Shown here: positions 7,405-13,972 of the stretch, one piece after another
Position numbering within the stretch: the stretch's first letter is position 1
How the letters are laid out: every line of letters starts with the position of its first letter
NCBI GenBank assembly: GCA_003669575.1
Contig: QWOR01000333.1
Span: 1 to 13,972 of the forward strand
DNA: 13,972 nucleotides
Source of the DNA: Planctomycetota bacterium
GTDB taxonomy: Bacteria; Planctomycetota; Planctomycetia; Planctomycetales; Planctomycetaceae
Direction of reading: 5' to 3'
Notes under the pieces: generated by a model
What the model was told of the DNA's origin: nothing
Database searches by the model: none
The model's input: the letters and a program-made list of their open reading frames with translations, nothing else
Made by a program: the position numbers and the translations under genes

Positions 7405-7433
7405 TTGGTTCCGCACCCTGCCGCGGCTAGAAT
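7405..7433 (+). promoter_or_regulatory. Candidate promoter for the glutathione peroxidase gene
   Basis: TTGGTT (7405-7410), a 17-base spacer and TAGAAT (7428-7433) form a plausible housekeeping promoter. The -10 matches consensus at 5 of 6 positions, the -35 at only 3. The leader would be about 55-60 nt. The -35 overlaps the right side of the small hairpin at 7398-7414, which might matter for regulation; this is inference only. Confidence 0.38.
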
Positions 7434-7497
7434 GAAATCGGGCTTGCGGTATGTCGAGCCTTCCCACCCTGATCGCCCACCGAAAAGGAAACCCTCT

Positions 7498-8079
7498 ATG
7501 AAGCGATTGTCTGTTGCCGTATTGATGCTGATGGGATTGGCCTCGTTCATGACGGCCGAAGAAAAGAAGAAAGAGGCAACCGTGCCAGCTGCACTGAATT
7601 TCACCGTGAAGACTCTGGACGGCAAGGAAGTCGACCTCGCCAAGAAGTACGAGGGTAAGGTCATTCTCGTCGTCAATGTCGCCAGCCAGTGCGGACTGAC
7701 TCCGCAGTACAAGCCGCTGGAGACGCTGAGCAAGGCCTATGAGAAGGACGGGTTCGTCGTCCTCGGATTTCCCTGCAACCAGTTCGGAGCCCAGGAGCCC
7801 GGCACCGCTGAGGAGATCAAGGAGTTCTGCAAAGCGAATTACGACGTGACGTTCGACATGTTCTCGAAGATCGATGTCAACGGCGAGAAGGCTGCCCCGC
7901 TGTACAAGTACCTGACCGGTAAGGACACAAACCCGAAGTTCGCCGGTCCGATCGGCTGGAACTTCGAGAAGTTCCTGATCGGCCGTGATGGCAAGGTTGT
8001 CGCCCGGTTCAAGCCACCCGTCTCACCCGACTCGGAAGATGTCGTGAAGGCCATCGAAGCGGAACTGGCGAAGAAGTAA
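7498..8079 (+). CDS. Exported glutathione peroxidase-family protein (Cys, 2-Cys type)
   Basis: A 193-aa thioredoxin-fold peroxidase that reduces H2O2 or organic hydroperoxides. The start ATG 7498 follows AAGGAA by 7 nt. The N-terminus looks like a signal peptide (Lys2/Arg3, hydrophobic 4-18, probable cleavage after Ala20), placing the enzyme outside the cytoplasm. The catalytic tetrad is visible: Cys65 (NVASQCGLTPQY), Gln99 (GAQEPG), Trp154 and Asn155 (GWNFEKFL). Cysteine replaces the selenocysteine of animal enzymes. Cys111 lies 46 residues after Cys65, the same spacing as the peroxidatic and resolving cysteines of yeast Gpx3, so it is probably thioredoxin-dependent rather than glutathione-dependent (inference). 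FPCNQFG is also conserved. It is monocistronic, with its own candidate promoter and a strong terminator. Confidence 0.93.
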   Translation: MKRLSVAVLMLMGLASFMTAEEKKKEATVPAALNFTVKTLDGKEVDLAKKYEGKVILVVNVASQCGLTPQYKPLETLSKAYEKDGFVVLGFPCNQFGAQEPGTAEEIKEFCKANYDVTFDMFSKIDVNGEKAAPLYKYLTGKDTNPKFAGPIGWNFEKFLIGRDGKVVARFKPPVSPDSEDVVKAIEAELAKK

Positions 8080-8110
8080 TTCGACACGTTTCGTGCATCA
8101 CAGAATGACC

Positions 8111-8150
8111 ACAGCCCCGGTGTCGGCCCATGCCACACCGGGGCTGTTTT
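8111..8150 (+). terminator. Rho-independent terminator of the glutathione peroxidase gene
   Basis: ACAGCCCCGGTGT (8111-8123) pairs perfectly over 13 bp with ACACCGGGGCTGT (8135-8147) around an 11-base loop. The T-run spans 8147-8150. It lies about 30 bases after the stop. The purL gene ends from the other side at 8170; in that direction no T-run follows the hairpin. Confidence 0.85.
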
Positions 8151-8169
8151 CGTGATGAGCGACGAGGCA

Positions 8170-11121
8170 CTACCACCGCAGCGGAGCCTGCCAGCTTTCC
8201 TTCAGGGCGGTGAGATCGGAGTCAATGAGAGTCGCCCCCGTGGCGCCGGTGATCCTCACACGTGGTGAATCCGTCACGCGGCCGATGTGGGTCGCCGGGG
8301 TGCCAGCCGACTGGAGTAGCGTCAGGACCTGATCGGCTTTGTCTGCGGGGACTTCGAGGACGAAGCGAGTCTGGCTCTCAGAGAAGAGGGCGTCGACGGA
8401 GTCATGTGACTGCGGACAAACTCCCGCGATCGAGGCCTCGACACCCAGCCCGCCCGCAAAAGCCATCTCGGCCAGTGCAACCGCGAGGCCGCCTTCGCTG
8501 AGGTCGTGACAGCTGCGAACCAGACCGGCCTTGAGGACGGAGTGAACCGCCTGGAGCGTCTTCGGAGCCTGAGCGAAGTCGACCCGTGGGACCGTGCCGC
8601 CGTCCAGGCCCTGCACGAAGGCGAAATGACTGCCGCCCAGCTCAGACTTGGTCTGGCCGACGAGAATCAACCGGTTGCCGGCCGCCTTCAGGTCCATCGT
8701 CACCGCGTTCTCGACGTTTTCGATCTGGCCGATGGCGGAGATCAGCAGCGACGAGGGGATCGTGATGACCTGCTTCTGGCCCTGGGCATCGTCGTATTTG
8801 AACTCGTTGTTGAGCGAGTCCTTGCCGCTGATGAACGGCGTGTTGTAGGCCAGGGCGGCGTCGTGACAGCCGAGGGCCGCACGCACGAGCGAACCCAGTG
8901 TCTCGGGCCGTTCGGTGTTGCCCCAGCAGAAGTTATCGAGGATCGCGATCTGCGACGGATCGGCACCCACAGCCACACAGTTCCGCAGCGATTCATCGAT
9001 CGCAGCTGCGGCCATCCAGTAGGGGTCGAAGTCGCCGTAACGCGGGTTCATCCCGTTCGAGATGACCGCCCCACGCATTGAGCTGAGGTCGGGACGCACA
9101 ACAGCGGCATCCGACGGGCCATCGTGGGCCACGCCGACCAGCGGTTTCACGACGCTTCCCGCCTGGACCTCGTGGTCGTACTGGCGAATGATCCACTCTT
9201 TGGAGCAGACGTTGAGAGAACCGAGGATGCGTTTGAGTGTCGTGTTGAAGTCATCTGGGCCGGTCGACTTCGAGGTCACGCTCTTCGCGGTCAGAGTCGC
9301 CGATTCCTTCGGCGGCATGTAAACCGCCTCGCGATTGACCGGTGGTCGCCCATCGTGCAGGAACGCCATCGCGACATTGCCAACGGGCTCGCCGTGGTAG
9401 AACAGCCGCAGTCGTTTGTCGTTCGAGAACTTTCCGAAGGCGACTGCTTCGACACCTTCCGACGCACACAGCTGATGAAACTCGTCCCACTTCTCGGGCG
9501 GCACGGCGAGGACCATGCGTTCCTGGGCTTCGCTGATCCAGATCTCGGTGTAGGACAGACCGCTGTATTTGAGCGGGCATTTGTCGAGCCACACCTCAGC
9601 GCCGCCCTCTTCGCCCATCTCGCCTACGGCACTGCTGAATCCACCGGCGCCGCAGTCGGTGATCGAGCGATAGAGTCCACGGTCCCGGGCTTCGAGGATG
9701 ACGTCGAGGACCATCTTTTCCTGGACCGCGTTCCCGATCTGTACAGCTCCGCCCGACAGGGTTTCACTCTCTTGAGTCAATTCTGCCGAGGAGAATGTCG
9801 CCCCATGAATCCCGTCGCGACCGGTGCGGCCACCCACAGCGACGATCAGGTCACCCGCTGCGACCGACTTCTCGCTCATCCCAACGGGCAGCAGGGCGAC
9901 GTTGCCGCAGTAGACCAGCGGGTTGCCGATGTACCGCTCGTCAAAGAAGACCGACCCGTTGACCGTCGGGATCCCCATGCGGTTCCCGTAGTCACGGACC
10001 CCAGCCACCACACCCCGCATGACAGTCCGGGGGTGCAGCACACCGGGCGGCAGCTCGCTGTCGGGCGTGTCGGGCGGGGCAAAGCAGAACACGTCAGTAT
10101 TGCAGACGGGCTTGGCTCCCATCCCGGTCCCGATCGGATCGCGGATCACGCCGCCCAGACCGGTGTTGGCTCCGCCGTAAGGCTCGATGGCCGACGGGTG
10201 GTTATGCGTTTCAACCTTGAAGCAGATGTCGAACTTGTTGTTGAACTTGACGACACCGGCGTTGTCCTTGAAGACACTCACGCACCAGTCGTTGGCGCCG
10301 AACTTCTTGCGCAGCGACTGCGTCGCACCGAAGACGGTCTCCTTGAGCATGTTCTCGAACTGCCGCGGGCCGTTCTCATCGCGGTACGCGATCCGCCCCT
10401 TGAGTGTCTTGTGCGAGCAATGCTCGCTCCACGTCTGGGCAACGGTCTCCAGCTCAATATCAGTGGGATCACGCTGCTGATCCGCGAAATGCTTCTGAAT
10501 CGTCTGCATCTCAACCAGGCTCAAATAAAGCTGGCCATGCTTGCTGAGATGCATGAGAGCAGCATCGTCCATCGCACGAATCGGGATGGTCGTCAGCTTG
10601 AACTTGTATTCAGATCCCACGGCGATCGACGCGAGTTTCAACGGTCCGTGAACGAGTTGTTCGATGGCGTCGTTGGCGAGCACGCGACGGCTGAGCCGCT
10701 GCAGGTCAGCGGGAGACGCGTCGGAATTGATCCAGTACTTGCGGCAGATGGCCACGCGGGTGACCGCCAGCCCTTGCGACTGCAGGGCCTTCGAGGCCGT
10801 CTCAGCCACGTTATCGGTAACACCCGGCTTGAGCAGGACGTTGACCAGCTGCAGCGACTGCGTCTCGTTCGGTAGAGCATCCGACCCAGCAGCTGCGGGC
10901 AGCGTCCGAATGCGGCAGGTCTCGACAACGCCATCGGCCAAAAGCCGTGCGACACGAGTCTTGACCGTCGCCTCGTCGAGGTCGCCTTCGACCAGGAAGG
11001 ACCGCGACGCCCGGATGGCCCGGATGCTGCCTGCTCCCTGAGCCTGCGACTCAGCCAAAACACGTTGCCCCTCACGGTCGACTTCGCCCGCGATCGGATG
11101 AATTTCCACTTCCCAGAGCAT
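8170..11121 (-). CDS. purL: Phosphoribosylformylglycinamidine synthase PurL with N-terminal PurS-like domains
   Basis: Step four of purine synthesis: ATP-dependent conversion of FGAR and glutamine to FGAM. From ATG 11121 the protein has 983 aa. Two PurS-like modules come first: residues 2-72 (LWEVEIHPIAGEVDREGQ...) and 92-165 (LVNVLLKPGVTDNVAE...). Next come the linker and PurL catalytic core with WSEHCSHK (231-238), VETHNHPSAIEPYGGANTG (303-321), ITDCGAGGFSSAVGEMGEEGG, and a second AIRS-like half with AHDGPSDAAV, FISGKDSLNNEF and SCHDLSEGGLAVALAEM. There is no C-terminal glutaminase, so a separate PurQ must supply ammonia; none is in the window. The start ATG 11121 sits right at the first PurS module and has AGGGG 8 nt upstream; an in-frame TTG at 11151 would add ten residues. 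It ends at TAG 8170-8172, convergent with the peroxidase gene. Confidence 0.95.
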   Translation of the reverse strand: MLWEVEIHPIAGEVDREGQRVLAESQAQGAGSIRAIRASRSFLVEGDLDEATVKTRVARLLADGVVETCRIRTLPAAAGSDALPNETQSLQLVNVLLKPGVTDNVAETASKALQSQGLAVTRVAICRKYWINSDASPADLQRLSRRVLANDAIEQLVHGPLKLASIAVGSEYKFKLTTIPIRAMDDAALMHLSKHGQLYLSLVEMQTIQKHFADQQRDPTDIELETVAQTWSEHCSHKTLKGRIAYRDENGPRQFENMLKETVFGATQSLRKKFGANDWCVSVFKDNAGVVKFNNKFDICFKVETHNHPSAIEPYGGANTGLGGVIRDPIGTGMGAKPVCNTDVFCFAPPDTPDSELPPGVLHPRTVMRGVVAGVRDYGNRMGIPTVNGSVFFDERYIGNPLVYCGNVALLPVGMSEKSVAAGDLIVAVGGRTGRDGIHGATFSSAELTQESETLSGGAVQIGNAVQEKMVLDVILEARDRGLYRSITDCGAGGFSSAVGEMGEEGGAEVWLDKCPLKYSGLSYTEIWISEAQERMVLAVPPEKWDEFHQLCASEGVEAVAFGKFSNDKRLRLFYHGEPVGNVAMAFLHDGRPPVNREAVYMPPKESATLTAKSVTSKSTGPDDFNTTLKRILGSLNVCSKEWIIRQYDHEVQAGSVVKPLVGVAHDGPSDAAVVRPDLSSMRGAVISNGMNPRYGDFDPYWMAAAAIDESLRNCVAVGADPSQIAILDNFCWGNTERPETLGSLVRAALGCHDAALAYNTPFISGKDSLNNEFKYDDAQGQKQVITIPSSLLISAIGQIENVENAVTMDLKAAGNRLILVGQTKSELGGSHFAFVQGLDGGTVPRVDFAQAPKTLQAVHSVLKAGLVRSCHDLSEGGLAVALAEMAFAGGLGVEASIAGVCPQSHDSVDALFSESQTRFVLEVPADKADQVLTLLQSAGTPATHIGRVTDSPRVRITGATGATLIDSDLTALKESWQAPLRW

Positions 11122-11519
11122 TGGCTCCGCCCCTGTCCACTTCAACGCCAAAAACCAGTGAAGCGGGCATCATAGTCGGTCAGCTACCGGTGATTCGAGT
11201 CAGTGACAAAAACTCGCGAGCTCCGATAATCGTCGGTGATTAACTCATCACGCAGAGTCAGGCGTCTCGGGCTGGGGGTGGGGCTCCGTTCGGCCCGACC
11301 CCAGCTACCGACCGATCAGCCTGCTGGCGACGTATGCCACAACTCACCCGGTTTCAAAACGGAGATTACCCCGCGCGGGAGGCTGCCGGGTTTGCCATCA
11401 TGACTCCGGCAGGCAACAATGCACATTCGCCCCGAGTTATGCTCGCTCGCTCCGGTACTTCCCCGCGAAGGCCGGAGTCGCGATCTTTTGACCACTGACA
11501 CCTAGCCCCCCGAAATCCC
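11122..11519. other. Divergent intergenic region between purL and acnA
   Basis: About 400 bases separate the two divergent genes, so it must hold both promoters. I found no well-spaced -35/-10 pair on either strand. The only structured element I see is the hairpin at 11271-11305. There is no clear Shine-Dalgarno before acnA and no recognisable riboswitch or RNA gene. Confidence 0.5.
11271..11305. repeat. GC-rich imperfect hairpin
   Basis: GCTGGGG (11271-11277) pairs with CCCCAGC (11299-11305). Inner GGG/CCC pairs can form with single-base bulges. It lies upstream of both neighbouring genes, so it is not a terminator of either. It may be a dispersed palindromic element or part of the acnA leader; there is no second copy in the window. 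Confidence 0.4.
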
Positions 11520-13972
11520 ATGACTGGCAACGCCTTCGGTTCACGATCGACTCTCAAGACCAGCAGCGGTGACTACACCATCTTCCGGCTGCAGAAACTG
11601 GCCGAAGCGGGAATGAAAGGGATCGACACGCTGCCGTTTTCGATGCGTGTCCTGCTCGAAGCCTGTCTGCGAAACGTCGACGGGTTCATTGTCAACGAAG
11701 AGCACGTCGCGGAAGTTGCTGCGTGGAACGCTGCCAAGCCGAAGGAAGTCGAAATCCCGTTCATGCCAGGCCGCGTCGTCCTGCAGGACTTCACCGGGGT
11801 TCCGGCGGTGGTCGACCTTGCCGCTCTGCGGGAAGCCATGGTCCGCATGGGTGGCGATCCCAAAAAGATCAACCCCCTCGTTCAGTGCGACCTCGTGATC
11901 GACCACTCGGTTCAGGTCGACCAGTTCGCCACAGCTGGAGCGTTGCAGGGTAATATCGATATCGAGTTCGAGCGGAACATCGAGCGGTACCAGTTCCTCA
12001 AGTGGGGCCAGAAGGCGTTTCAGAACTTCCGCGTTGTGCCTCCCTCCATCGGGATCGTGCATCAGGTCAACCTCGAGTACCTCGCGACGGTCTGCCTCAC
12101 CAAGAACGGCGTCGCTTACCCTGACTCGCTCGTCGGCACCGACAGCCACACGACGATGATTAACGGACTGGGCGTCGTGGGCTGGGGCGTGGGCGGCATC
12201 GAGGCTGAGGCTGTCATGCTCGGCCAGCCGATTTACATGCTGCTGCCTGAGGTCGTCGGCTTCAAGTTGACGGGTGAACTGCCCGAGGGGGCCACCGCCA
12301 CCGACCTCGTGCTGACGGTCACACAACAGCTGCGTAAGCATGGCGTGGTCGGTAAGTTTGTGGAATTCTACGGTCCTGGCCTGACGGGCATGAGCCTCGC
12401 CGACCGGGCGACGATCGCCAACATGGCCCCCGAATACGGGGCGACGATCGGTTTCTTCCCCGTCGATGCCGAGACGTTGCGATATCTGGAGCGGACCGGT
12501 CGTTCGAAGGACACCGTCGATCTGGTTGAGCGGTACTACAAGGAACAGGGGATGTTCCGCACGGATGCCTCGCCCGAGCCGCGTTTCAGCAGCAAGCTGG
12601 AACTCGACCTCTCGACGATCCAGCCGTCGATGGCTGGACCGAAGCGGCCGCAGGACCGCGTGCTGCTGAAGGACATGAAGACCGCTTGGCACAAGGAGCT
12701 GACCACCGCCTTCGCGAAGCCAGCCCCCACTGCTCCGGTCAAGCTCGCGGGCGAGAATGCATCGATCACCGACGGAGCTGTTGTGATCGCCGCGATCACC
12801 AGCTGTACGAATACCAGCAACCCCAGCGTCATGGTGGCAGCGGGTCTCGTCGCCCGGAATGCCGTCGCGAAGGGCCTGAAGAGTAAGCCATGGGTGAAGA
12901 CGAGCCTCGCCCCCGGAAGCCGCGTCGTGACCGATTACCTCGACAAGGCGGGACTGAGCGAGCCACTGAACGCACTCGGTTTCAACACCGTCGGCTATGG
13001 CTGCACGACCTGTATCGGGAACAGCGGACCGCTGCCGGAAGCTGTTTCGCACGCCATCACCGAGGGGAACCTCGTTGCAGCTGCCGTGCTGTCGGGGAAT
13101 CGCAACTTTGAAGGCCGCGTCCAGCCGCAAGTGAAGGCCAACTACCTCGCCAGCCCGCCGCTGGTCGTGGCCTACGCCATCGCCGGAACCACTGACATTG
13201 ATCTGGCGACCGAGTCACTCGGCACGGGCAAGGATGGCAAGCCGGTCTACCTCAAGGACATCTGGCCATCGCAAAAGGAAATCAGCGACACGATCGCGAA
13301 CTCGCTGTCCGCGTCGATGTTCACGGACGAATACGGCAAAGCAGCTGAAGGGCCTCCAGAGTGGCAGGCGATCAAGGGCTCGACGGGCGATCTCTACCAG
13401 TGGGATCCGAAGAGCAGCTACATCCAGCAGCCTCCGTTCTTCGTCGAAATGCCAGTCGTCCCCGGTCCGATCCACGGCATCAAGGGAGCACGCTGTCTGG
13501 TTTCGGTCGGCGACTCGGTCACGACCGACCACATCAGCCCCGCCGGAAATATCAAGAAGGATTCGCCTGCCGGCTTGTTCCTGCGGGAAAGCGGCATCGC
13601 TCCCGAGGACTTCAACAGCTACGGAGCCCGCCGCGGTAACGATCGCGTGATGACCCGCGGCACATTCGCCAACATCCGGCTCAAGAACCTGCTGGTGCCC
13701 GGCAGCGAAGGGAACGTGACCAAGTACCTGCCCACCGGCGAGAACATGTCGATTTACGACGCCTCGCTGAAGTACAAGGCGACTCACACGCCGCTGGTGG
13801 TTCTGGCGGGCAAGGAATACGGAACCGGCTCATCACGCGACTGGGCGGCCAAGGGGACTTACCTGCTCGGCATCCGCTGCGTCATCGCCGAGAGCTTCGA
13901 GCGTATCCACCGCTCGAACCTGGTCGGCATGGGCGTCCTGCCACTCCAGTACCGGGAAGGCGAAAGCCGCGA
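11520..13972 (+). CDS. acnA: Aconitate hydratase AcnA (3' truncated by window edge)
   Basis: This TCA-cycle enzyme interconverts citrate and isocitrate via cis-aconitate using a [4Fe-4S] cluster in the cytoplasm. The frame is open from ATG 11520 to the window end, 817 codons of about 890-900 usual for AcnA. The N-terminus MTGNAFGSRSTLKTSSGDYT matches the family start, so the ATG is convincing although no Shine-Dalgarno is seen. Domains 1-3 contain GTDSHTTM. The cluster ligands are Cys429 (ITSCTNTSNP), Cys495 and Cys498 (GYGCTTCIGNSGPL); their spacing equals that of E. coli AcnA (435, 501, 504). The swivel domain follows, with GDSVTTDHISPAG and GKEYGTGSSRDWAAKG (Ser771-Asp774). The last residues seen are SNLVGMGVLPLQYREGESR. 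It belongs to the AcnA/IRP1 type rather than AcnB. It is divergent from purL. Confidence 0.97.
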   Translation, partial: MTGNAFGSRSTLKTSSGDYTIFRLQKLAEAGMKGIDTLPFSMRVLLEACLRNVDGFIVNEEHVAEVAAWNAAKPKEVEIPFMPGRVVLQDFTGVPAVVDLAALREAMVRMGGDPKKINPLVQCDLVIDHSVQVDQFATAGALQGNIDIEFERNIERYQFLKWGQKAFQNFRVVPPSIGIVHQVNLEYLATVCLTKNGVAYPDSLVGTDSHTTMINGLGVVGWGVGGIEAEAVMLGQPIYMLLPEVVGFKLTGELPEGATATDLVLTVTQQLRKHGVVGKFVEFYGPGLTGMSLADRATIANMAPEYGATIGFFPVDAETLRYLERTGRSKDTVDLVERYYKEQGMFRTDASPEPRFSSKLELDLSTIQPSMAGPKRPQDRVLLKDMKTAWHKELTTAFAKPAPTAPVKLAGENASITDGAVVIAAITSCTNTSNPSVMVAAGLVARNAVAKGLKSKPWVKTSLAPGSRVVTDYLDKAGLSEPLNALGFNTVGYGCTTCIGNSGPLPEAVSHAITEGNLVAAAVLSGNRNFEGRVQPQVKANYLASPPLVVAYAIAGTTDIDLATESLGTGKDGKPVYLKDIWPSQKEISDTIANSLSASMFTDEYGKAAEGPPEWQAIKGSTGDLYQWDPKSSYIQQPPFFVEMPVVPGPIHGIKGARCLVSVGDSVTTDHISPAGNIKKDSPAGLFLRESGIAPEDFNSYGARRGNDRVMTRGTFANIRLKNLLVPGSEGNVTKYLPTGENMSIYDASLKYKATHTPLVVLAGKEYGTGSSRDWAAKGTYLLGIRCVIAESFERIHRSNLVGMGVLPLQYREGESR

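Larger units (their letters stand above)
7065..7497. other. Intergenic region between tRNA-Lys and the glutathione peroxidase gene
   Basis: This gap of about 430 bases lies between divergent transcription units. It holds the long palindrome at 7249-7320, a small perfect hairpin (GCGGAA 7398-7403 / TTCCGC 7409-7414) and the candidate promoter at 7405-7433. An open frame at 7087-7332 on the plus strand runs through the palindrome and gives a low-complexity Ser/Arg-rich product, so I do not call it a gene. Confidence 0.55.

Noticed and set aside
9124..10875. 583-codon open frame on the plus strand opposite purL
   Set aside because: It is fully antisense to a clear PurL with intact motifs. The product has no recognisable domain and the composition expected from the mirror of GC3-rich codons.
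11541..13130. 529-codon open frame on the minus strand opposite acnA
   Set aside because: It is fully antisense to a convincing aconitase with its cluster cysteines. Same explanation: codon-bias shadow.

Overview
The window looks like chromosomal DNA of a planctomycete, probably in or near the Planctomycetaceae. This is an inference from gene content, with no ribosomal marker in view. The supporting signs are GC-rich third codon positions, a di-haem cytochrome c peroxidase, an exported sialidase-like protein, a PurL with PurS-like domains fused at its N-terminus, a tRNA gene without an encoded CCA end, and several intergenic palindromes. Most genes are ordinary housekeeping or envelope genes.

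Layout. At 1-1116 lies the 3' part of a di-haem cytochrome c peroxidase gene (+ strand). The window edge cuts it at what is probably the His codon of its first haem motif. At 1154-2580 (- strand) there is a small cluster of a GyrI-like effector-binding protein, a PhnB-like VOC protein and a DoxX-like membrane protein. The first and last of these each carry one in-frame stop codon in otherwise well-preserved coding sequence, and the middle gene is intact. At 2993-4222 (+) is an exported BNR/sialidase-family protein, at 4462-5280 (+) a type I methionine aminopeptidase, and at 5519-6424 (+) a family 2 glycosyltransferase of the polyprenyl-phosphate sugar transferase type.

At 6547-7064 (-) a tRNA-Lys(UUU) gene is followed by a co-oriented small gene. 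Its product resembles domain III of elongation factor Tu standing alone. At 7065-7497 is an intergenic region with a long palindrome (28-nt arms) and a plausible promoter for an exported glutathione peroxidase (7498-8079, +). That gene ends at a strong terminator and converges with purL (8170-11121, -). A divergent intergenic region then leads to aconitase acnA (11520 to the right edge, +, 3' truncated).

Functional links are limited. The peroxidase and glutathione peroxidase are both predicted extracytoplasmic peroxide-handling enzymes. PurL and aconitase are core metabolism. I see no defence system, CRISPR array, insertion sequence or phage gene. The items most worth a second look are the isolated EF-Tu-domain-III-like protein behind a tRNA gene, and the paired nonsense codons in the 1154-2580 cluster.
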